Source: an uncultured Treponema sp. (GTDB lineage: Bacteria > Spirochaetota > Spirochaetia > Treponematales > Treponemataceae). Taken from it: a DNA stretch of 11,708 nt. Every line of letters starts with the position of its first letter. Within the stretch, counting starts at the first letter, position 1. Location: NCBI GenBank assembly GCA_937877535.1, contig CALFJF010000030.1, positions 1 through 11,708 of the forward strand, written 5' to 3'. Of the stretch, positions 6,424 through 10,842 are shown piece after piece. The position numbers were made by a program, and so were the translations under genes. The notes beneath the pieces are model-generated. The model was not told where the DNA came from and did not search any database. It was given only the letters and a program-made list of their open reading frames with translations.

Positions 6424-7236
6424 TTAAAAATTGATAAGAACGCCGAATGATGGAACCAGATGACTTCCCGAAATGTCGTAATCGTCATCATATTTGTTGC
6501 CAGGAATATCGGTGAAAGTGTATGAGTCGCTTCCGCCAAGGATTCCTTTAAGCGCAAAATCAAAATAAATGCCAAAATGCTTGTTAAACTGAAGAACTGC
6601 CAAAATGTCAAAGCCGAGATTAAAATCCCAGAGAAAATCTGAAGCCTCGCCCATATAGGTATTGCCGTCGTTACCTTCATAAGGCTTGTCGCCAGAAATG
6701 TAGTCCATCGAAAATCCGAGCGTTCCTAAAACCGCAAGGCGAAAATGCTCTTTTCGGAGCGGAGACCAGCCAATGCCAAAGTTGAAACTCATATCAAAGC
6801 CGCCCTGATCAACGCCAACATTTACATTGTCAGATGAGCCGTATCCGATGTTGTAGTCGTATTTCAGCGTAAAACCGTTCGCAAGATTCATCGAAAGTCC
6901 GCCGACTTGAAAATCCACTGCGGTAAGTTCAGCGTCAAGTTTGCCATCGTCGAGTTTGATAGAAATATCGCCGTTTGAAATGCTCATTCCAATCAAAAGT
7001 CCGTGTTGCCAGCCGCGAAGTTTTTTTGTGCTTTTGTAGGGAGTTCGCTCCTCGTCGTCAGAGTCGTAAAAATCAGAATCATAAGACTTTGGGCTTTCGT
7101 AAGTCGTTTGCTCTTCCTCATCAGATGAATCATCGGAAATGTCGCGCAACGCAAATCTTGAAATTTCAAACGAAGTGGCAAAAATTCCAGACGCAAAAAC
7201 AGAAAGCAACGCTATTGAGGCAAGAAGTTTTTTCAT
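6424..7236 (-). CDS. Outer-membrane beta-barrel protein candidate
   Basis: The 270-residue product has a signal peptide MKKLLASIALLSVFASGIFA cleaved near residue 20. A strongly acidic linker follows (about 32-64, rich in Asp, Glu and Ser). From about 75 to the end there are alternating amphipathic strands with Gly/aromatic turns (GLLIGMSISNG, FTLKYDYNIGYG, FDMSFNFGIGWS, FGIYFDFALKGILGG). The final residue is Phe (GVLINF), the usual end of barrels inserted by the BAM machinery. No named family is recognised. ATG 7236 is chosen over an in-frame TTG at 7251 because GAGGA lies just upstream of 7236. It is the first gene of the pair with the PDZ lipoprotein, which may act with it in the envelope. 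Confidence 0.8.
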   Translation of the reverse strand: MKKLLASIALLSVFASGIFATSFEISRFALRDISDDSSDEEEQTTYESPKSYDSDFYDSDDEERTPYKSTKKLRGWQHGLLIGMSISNGDISIKLDDGKLDAELTAVDFQVGGLSMNLANGFTLKYDYNIGYGSSDNVNVGVDQGGFDMSFNFGIGWSPLRKEHFRLAVLGTLGFSMDYISGDKPYEGNDGNTYMGEASDFLWDFNLGFDILAVLQFNKHFGIYFDFALKGILGGSDSYTFTDIPGNKYDDDYDISGSHLVPSFGVLINF

Positions 7237-7292
7237 AAAAATCCTCTTCAAAAATGGAGTAACTCTATCTCAAAAACAGAGAAAGTAAAATT

Positions 7293-7321
7293 ATTATAGG
7301 AGCAAAGCGGTTTAGAATCAA
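7293..7321 (-). promoter_or_regulatory. Sigma70-type promoter of the outer-membrane protein / PDZ lipoprotein pair
   Basis: On the minus strand, TTGATT (complement of 7316-7321) is followed after exactly 17 bases by a perfect TATAAT (complement of 7293-7298), about 57 bases before the start at 7236. This is one of the two best sigma70 matches in the window. Confidence 0.8.
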
Positions 7322-7351
7322 TATTAAAAATAGAAAAGTTAATTCTAAGAT

Positions 7352-7408
7352 AGATTTTTCTGATTTTCTAAAAGTTTTAAGGATATGCAGATTTTTCTAT
7401 GTTTTAAG
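7352..7408 (+). repeat. Imperfect tandem direct repeat upstream of the XRE regulator
   Basis: AGATTTTTCT occurs at 7352-7361 and 7389-7398, and GTTTTAAG occurs at 7374-7381 and 7401-7408, in the same order. The two units therefore have the same elements with different internal spacing. They lie between the divergent outer-membrane protein promoter and the regulator start, where an autoregulatory operator would be expected. The region is A/T-rich, so chance is possible. Confidence 0.4.
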
Positions 7409-7409
7409 C

Positions 7410-7739
7410 ATGACAGAAAAAGAATTGAAAAGAATTTATGGGAAAAATATAAAAAGATTTCGCGAGCAAAAAAAGATGACTCAGGCAAAACTTGCCGAGG
7501 AAATTGGGATTGCAGAAAAATATTTGAGTACGCTCGAAACGTGTGACAAGTGGGGGTCGTTTGACACGTTGCTCACGCTGGCAAATGCGTTTGGAGTTGA
7601 GCCGTATGAGTTGCTTTTGCCGCAAAATCAAGGCGTCAGTTACGACAGCCGCCGCACAAAGCAACTTATGGCGAGTTTTCGCACAAAACTCAATGAACTC
7701 ATAGACACGGTGGAAGAATTTTTGGAAGAAAAACAATAG
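7410..7739 (+). CDS. XRE-family helix-turn-helix transcriptional regulator
   Basis: The 109-residue protein has an N-terminal Cro/CI-type HTH at about 9-66: IYGKNIKRFREQKKMTQAKL, then AEEIGIAEKYLSTLE as the recognition part, and LLTLANAFGVEPYELL closing the five-helix fold. The C-terminal 40 residues are a charged helix that could dimerise. This is the size of a stand-alone DNA-binding repressor without a sensor domain. It is divergent from the outer-membrane protein gene and could regulate it and itself. No Shine-Dalgarno precedes the ATG; a -10-like TATGTT at 7398-7403 lies only six bases upstream, hinting at leaderless translation. It converges on the radical SAM gene with a 10-base gap and no visible terminator. 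Confidence 0.9.
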   Translation: MTEKELKRIYGKNIKRFREQKKMTQAKLAEEIGIAEKYLSTLETCDKWGSFDTLLTLANAFGVEPYELLLPQNQGVSYDSRRTKQLMASFRTKLNELIDTVEEFLEEKQ

Positions 7740-7749
7740 AAAAATAGCC

Positions 7750-8820
7750 TCACGCGATTTCCTTCCAGCACTGCGGGTCAGCGGCGTAAAAATCCCCGCC
7801 GTGGCTTCCTGCCGCCACCGCAGGGCAGCCACGGCAATAGGGCAACAGCTCGCACTGTGCGCACTTGCTGAACTTTCCGTATTCGCGGAAGCCTTCCATT
7901 TTTGCGCTAGTCCAGACTTCTGCTAGGCGGTCGGTGAATGCGTTCCCCACGCGGCTGTTCGCCACGCGGCGGCAGGCGTAGATGTCGCCCGTGGGAAGAA
8001 TCGTGATGTGGCAGTTCCCGCAGTTGCAACCGCCGTAAATCATGCCTTTCTCTGCGTCGCTCGGAATCGTGAAGCGTCCGTGTTCGTAGTCAAAGAGCAT
8101 CCACAGGTGGTCTTTGCGGTTGAAGTAGGTCTTGCAGCCCGATTTTTCATAGGCGCGGTATTTGGCGTCCACCGTTTCCAAAAAATTGCGGTAGCGTTCG
8201 GGGGCAATGTACCAGTCGCTTTTTCCGTCTGCCTTGCCGTCGCTCGTGGGAACATAGCGGGCGAATGCGTACACCTGCGCCCCCGCCTCCACAACCGCGT
8301 CAATCACGGCGGGAATCTCTGAAATGTTCGTTCCGCTCACGGTGGTCATTATCACGCTGGTTATGGGGATTCCGTCCGCATCCTTCGCCCCGTTTATCAG
8401 GCGGATTTTTTCGAGCGTGGTCTTGAAGCTGCCCTGCTTTCTGAACCAGTCGTGCGTTTTCTCCGTGCCGTCAATCGACATCTGATATTTGTCGCAGCCC
8501 AAGTTTCTCATTCGCTGGAGATTTTCTGCGGTGAGGTAGAACGGATTTCCCATAAGCGTGAACGGCACTTCGTGTTCGTGGCAGAGTTCGAGCAAATCCC
8601 AGAAATGCGGGTGCAGAATCGGGTCGCCGCCCGTGATGTAAAAATACGGAAGCCGCCCGAAGTTTTCGCAGAACTCCAGCGCATTGAAAAAGACATGCTT
8701 CATCTGCTCCCAGCTCATCGAAACAAGCGCGGGGTGTCCTTCAGCGAAGATGTAGCAGTGCTTGCACCGCTGGTCGCACTCGTCGGTGATGTGCCATTGA
8801 AAGGCAAAGTATTGTGCCAT
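7750..8820 (-). CDS. Radical SAM/SPASM peptide-modifying enzyme of an ACGX-type RiPP cassette
   Basis: The 356-residue enzyme has the radical SAM cluster motif Cys15-x3-Cys19-x2-Cys22 (CDQRCKHCY), a GGDP loop at 64-67 in place of GGE, and further core elements such as MSIDG at 114-118. The C-terminal third is Cys-rich: Cys265, 267, 270 and 283, then Cys320, 323, 329, 332 and 351 (CxxC, YCRGCPA, QCW). This matches a SPASM domain carrying auxiliary iron-sulfur clusters. SPASM enzymes usually install thioether or other crosslinks in ribosomal peptides. The natural substrate here is the Cys-containing repeat peptide at 9509-9655. The N-terminal YFAFQWHITDECDQRCKHCY style agrees with the family I recall being named radical SAM/SPASM, ACGX system. 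It starts seven bases after the nitroreductase stop, so translation is probably coupled. Confidence 0.93.
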   Translation of the reverse strand: MAQYFAFQWHITDECDQRCKHCYIFAEGHPALVSMSWEQMKHVFFNALEFCENFGRLPYFYITGGDPILHPHFWDLLELCHEHEVPFTLMGNPFYLTAENLQRMRNLGCDKYQMSIDGTEKTHDWFRKQGSFKTTLEKIRLINGAKDADGIPITSVIMTTVSGTNISEIPAVIDAVVEAGAQVYAFARYVPTSDGKADGKSDWYIAPERYRNFLETVDAKYRAYEKSGCKTYFNRKDHLWMLFDYEHGRFTIPSDAEKGMIYGGCNCGNCHITILPTGDIYACRRVANSRVGNAFTDRLAEVWTSAKMEGFREYGKFSKCAQCELLPYCRGCPAVAAGSHGGDFYAADPQCWKEIA

Positions 8821-8827
8821 AGTTTAC

Positions 8828-9397
8828 CTACACAAAAAGCGGTGCGTTGTAGCGGCGTTCGTGCGGCTTTGGGTATTCGCCCGCATGATAGCCCACAATT
8901 ACCTGCGCGCTGATGTGAAAATCTTCGGGAATATTCCAGTCATTCAGGATTTTCTTTCCGAACTCATCAATAAAATAGTCCGTCGCGACCGAGATTATGC
9001 AGGAGTCCACGCCGATTGAGTGCGCCGCATGGCAGATGTTGCTCGCCATGATGTAGGAGTCAGGCTCGGCAAAAAGAAAATTGTCCGGCGCAAAAAGATA
9101 AATGACCGTGGGCGCGTTGTAAAATCCGCTGTGCGAAGTAGTCGCAATCAGTTCGTCGGAAAGGCGGATTTCTTCCCGCTTGTTGAACTGAGCGTACACC
9201 ACATTCTGTGCGCGTCCAAGCCGTGTGTTGAGTTCATCGTTCTGGCACACGACAATCCGCGTGCGCTGTCTGTTCCCCGCATTCGCCGACCACATGGCGA
9301 CTTTTAGCAGTTCGTCCAAAACCTCGCGCGGAACTTTCTTTTCCGTGTAGTTTCTGACCGAGCGACATGACATGATGTTTTCGATGATTTCGTTCAT
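8828..9397 (-). CDS. Nitroreductase-family FMN oxidoreductase of the RiPP cassette
   Basis: The 189-residue protein has the nitroreductase N-terminal FMN-phosphate motif CRSVRNYTEKKV (Arg12, Ser13, Arg15), the SANAGNRQ segment at 37-44, the middle dimer helices, and the closing VIVGYHAGEYPKPHERR near 167-182. Relatives reduce nitro groups, quinones or flavins, and some RiPP pathways use this fold for azoline oxidation or other redox steps. Its position between the peptide and the radical SAM gene suggests a redox step on the peptide, but this is inference. The start at 9397 is set by AAGGAG (complement of 9406-9411) eight bases upstream; a longer frame to 9469 would translate through the hairpin region. 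The gene is co-directional with the peptide gene, 111 bases downstream of its stop. Confidence 0.9.
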   Translation of the reverse strand: MNEIIENIMSCRSVRNYTEKKVPREVLDELLKVAMWSANAGNRQRTRIVVCQNDELNTRLGRAQNVVYAQFNKREEIRLSDELIATTSHSGFYNAPTVIYLFAPDNFLFAEPDSYIMASNICHAAHSIGVDSCIISVATDYFIDEFGKKILNDWNIPEDFHISAQVIVGYHAGEYPKPHERRYNAPLFV

Positions 9398-9430
9398 GGT
9401 GATTTCTCCTTGCTGTGGAATGGGGGCGTT

Positions 9431-9502
9431 ACGGGGGGCGGGATCCCCGTAGAAGGGGGTGCGGCGCAATGAAATGCGCCGCAGGGGGAAGGCTTTCCCC
9501 CT
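9431..9502 (-). promoter_or_regulatory. Three consecutive hairpins between precursor peptide and enzyme genes
   Basis: Three perfect stems fill most of the 111-base gap: AGGGGGAA/TTCCCCCT at 9483-9490 and 9495-9502; TGCGGCGCA/TGCGCCGCA at 9460-9468 and 9475-9483; ACGGGG/CCCCGT at 9431-9436 and 9445-9450. The first and second share base 9483, so they can stack or compete. No T-tract follows. They could block 3' exonucleases or partly stop transcription so that the peptide is made in excess of the enzymes. Confidence 0.6.
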
Positions 9503-9508
9503 TTCCCT

Positions 9509-9655
9509 TTACTTTCCGGCTCCACACGCGCTTCCGCAGGCTGACGGTTTTGGGTCGGGATTCGGCTTTCCAGCCCCGCACGCCGTTCCGCACGCCGCTG
9601 TTGCTTTGTTTTCCGTTGAGTTTGCGTTCCATGACGCGAGATTTTTAAGTGCCAT
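9509..9655 (-). CDS. ACGX-repeat RiPP precursor peptide
   Basis: This 48-residue ORF begins MALKNLASWNANSTENKATA, a plausible leader, and continues with ACGTACGAGK (21-30), a proline-rich spacer PNPDPKPS (31-38) and ACGSACGAGK (39-48), then stops. All four cysteines (22, 26, 40, 44) fall in Ala-Cys-Gly-x units. AAGGAG (complement of 9661-9666) lies five bases before the ATG; an earlier overlapping ATG at 9660 stops after four codons. The two core blocks differ at four synonymous codons and one Thr/Ser change, which indicates selection on the protein. It precedes a nitroreductase and a radical SAM/SPASM gene on the same strand and has a strong promoter upstream, so it is the likely substrate. 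The modification and final product are unknown. Confidence 0.9.
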   Translation of the reverse strand: MALKNLASWNANSTENKATAACGTACGAGKPNPDPKPSACGSACGAGK

Positions 9656-9716
9656 ACATGCTCCTTTGGGGATTTCCCCCGAAAATGATTTTCAGCTCGT
9701 CCGAACTGTTGTAATA

Positions 9717-9744
9717 AATATATCACAACTGATTTTGGAGTCAA
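9717..9744 (-). promoter_or_regulatory. Promoter of the ACGX peptide cassette
   Basis: On the minus strand, TTGACT (complement of 9739-9744) and TATATT (complement of 9717-9722) are 16 bases apart, each a 5/6 match, and a TG dinucleotide one base before the -10 makes it an extended -10 promoter. The leader to the peptide ATG is about 55 bases and contains two short dyads (9668-9679 and 9681-9693). Confidence 0.75.
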
Positions 9745-9781
9745 GAACGCACTTTTTTGTAACCTGATGATTTTTTGGGAT

Positions 9782-9855
9782 ATGTGACGAAAGGTATGTT
9801 GCCACTACGGTGGTTGAGCCTGTCGAAACCACCGTCTTCTTACTTTTCGTCACAT
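9782..9855. repeat. Nested palindrome with REP-like core at the end of the HxlR gene
   Basis: Outer arms at 9782-9796 and 9841-9855 pair over 15 positions with one G-T wobble. Inside, ACGGTGGTT (9807-9815) pairs with AACCACCGT (9827-9835) around GAGCCTGTCGA. The centre, read on the minus strand, is TCGACAGGCTC, the same core as the palindrome at 11105-11133. The right outer arm covers the last codons and stop of the HxlR gene, so it would form a 3' hairpin on that transcript, though no T-tract follows. Confidence 0.75.
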
Positions 9856-10176
9856 CTGCGACTTGTAGTAGTTGCCCCAGTCCTGCATGGCGGTCAGAAT
9901 CGGGTTGAGCGTTTTTCCGAGGGGCGAGAGCGAGTATTCCACGATTTTAGGCGGGGCGCTTTCGATTTCGTTCCGTGTGATGATGCCGTCGTCCTCCATT
10001 GAGCGGAGGCTTTCGGTCAGCACCTTTTGGCTGATTCCGTCAAGGCTGTTTTTGAGCTCGTTGAACCGCCACGGACGCGCGAGCAGGTTCCGCACGATGA
10101 GCAGCTTCCACTTGCTTCCGATGAGTCCCACGGTGGTGGCGACGGGGCAGTCCGGGAGTTCGGATTTCTTTTTCAT
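9850..10176 (-). CDS. HxlR-family winged-helix transcriptional regulator
   Basis: The 108-residue protein matches the HxlR family over its length: the N-terminal CPVATTVGLIGSKWKLLIV segment (Cys10), the winged helix with RFNELKNSLDGISQKVLTESLRSMEDDGIITR (about 37-68), the wing ending VEYSLSPLGKTLNPIL, and a C-terminal dimerisation helix. Cys10 is at the position used for thiol-based sensing in some relatives (for example YodB and HypR), so redox or electrophile sensing is possible but unproven. The start at 10176 is chosen by family alignment; an in-frame GTG at 10227 also lacks a ribosome site. A TGCACA-17-TATGCT promoter ends six bases before this ATG, suggesting a leaderless mRNA. It lies directly upstream of the ACGX cassette on the same strand and is the best candidate for its regulator. 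Confidence 0.9.
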   Translation of the reverse strand: MKKKSELPDCPVATTVGLIGSKWKLLIVRNLLARPWRFNELKNSLDGISQKVLTESLRSMEDDGIITRNEIESAPPKIVEYSLSPLGKTLNPILTAMQDWGNYYKSQM

Positions 10177-10182
10177 GCGGAA

Positions 10183-10211
10183 AGCATAGCGGATTTTTGG
10201 GGATTTGTGCA
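10183..10211 (-). promoter_or_regulatory. Candidate promoter of the HxlR gene (leaderless)
   Basis: On the minus strand, TGCACA (complement of 10206-10211) and TATGCT (complement of 10183-10188) are 17 bases apart, each 4/6 to consensus. The -10 ends six bases before the ATG, so transcription would start at or next to the start codon. Confidence 0.4.
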
Positions 10212-10220
10212 GGGGAGAAG

Positions 10221-10252
10221 TTGACACAAAGGGGGGGGTATTTTGCTATACT
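10221..10252 (+). promoter_or_regulatory. DUF805 gene promoter with poly-G tract in the spacer
   Basis: A perfect TTGACA (10221-10226) and an extended -10 TGC-TATACT (TATACT at 10247-10252) flank a 20-base spacer that contains eight consecutive G residues (10231-10238). The spacer is about three bases longer than optimal. Loss of G residues by strand slippage would bring it to 17, so the promoter may be phase-variable. Confidence 0.65.
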
Positions 10253-10283
10253 CGTTTTGCTGATTTTCAGCAAGGAGTATATG

Positions 10284-10658
10284 ATGAGTCCAAAATATGT
10301 TGGCTTTGGCGAAGCGGTGCAGTTGTTCTTCAAAAACTACACAAATTTCAAGGCGCGTTCTACTCGCAGCGAATACTGGTGGTGGTGTTTGGCAGCCATC
10401 ATTGCAGGAGTGGTGCTCAATATCATCGGTGCAATCGTTGGTTCTACGGTAGGAAATGTACTGAGCGGAATTTGGGGACTCGCAACGCTTATTCCTGGCA
10501 TTGCGATTGTGATTCGTCGCTTACACGACATTGGAAAATCAGGCTGGTGGATTTTGATTGGCTTGATTCCGCTTGCAGGTGCAATTATCCTGATTGTTTT
10601 TGCCGTCAAAGAATCTGGTCCTGCAAACGAATGGGGCGAACCCGCAAAAGCAAACTGA
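10284..10658 (+). CDS. DUF805 family inner-membrane protein
   Basis: The 124-residue protein shows the DUF805 pattern: a soluble start with FKARSTRSEYWWW at 22-34, a hydrophobic segment (about 35-56), a Gly-rich second segment (about 60-78), the family motif RRLHDIGKSGWW at 78-89, a third hydrophobic segment (90-108), and a polar tail ending in NEWGEP. Members are small inner-membrane proteins of unknown function (E. coli YhaH type). AAGGAG at 10272-10277 favours ATG 10284 at six bases over ATG 10281 at three. It is monocistronic, with a poly-G promoter upstream and a strong terminator downstream. Confidence 0.92.
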   Translation: MSPKYVGFGEAVQLFFKNYTNFKARSTRSEYWWWCLAAIIAGVVLNIIGAIVGSTVGNVLSGIWGLATLIPGIAIVIRRLHDIGKSGWWILIGLIPLAGAIILIVFAVKESGPANEWGEPAKAN

Positions 10659-10662
10659 AAGC

Positions 10663-10690
10663 AAATGCTCCGCGTCGCGGAGCATTTTTT
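10663..10690 (+). terminator. Rho-independent terminator of the DUF805 gene
   Basis: AAATGCTCCGCG at 10663-10674 pairs with its complement at 10676-10687, and a T run extends over 10685-10690. It lies five bases after the stop codon. The long GC-rich stem with a T-tract is a clear intrinsic terminator. Confidence 0.93.
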
Positions 10691-10842
10691 GTAGCGCAAT
10701 GTCCTCTGGTGTTTTATTCTGAAAATGCAGTGCCATACCGATTACCTTTGCCGTTGAAAATTGCGCAATCCCTTTCCATCACCTGCGGGGCGACGGCGAC
10801 TATTTGATGGTCTGTGCGCATCCAGCCGTTCCCACACCAGTC

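Noticed and set aside
7404..7832. 142-codon minus-strand frame opposite the XRE regulator
   Set aside because: It is antisense to a clear HTH gene and overlaps the end of the radical SAM gene, with no family features.
8452..8913. 153-codon plus-strand frame inside the radical SAM and nitroreductase region
   Set aside because: It is antisense to conserved motifs of both enzymes and has no ribosome site.
9431..9502. CRISPR-like or repeat array suggested by dense repeats
   Set aside because: The three stems differ in sequence and there are no equal-length direct repeats with spacers. No CRISPR array is visible anywhere in the window.
9394..9744. 116-codon minus-strand frame across the peptide gene and hairpins
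   Set aside because: It is in a different frame from the ACGX peptide, runs through the promoter and hairpins, has a Lys/Arg/Pro-rich random composition and lacks a ribosome site.
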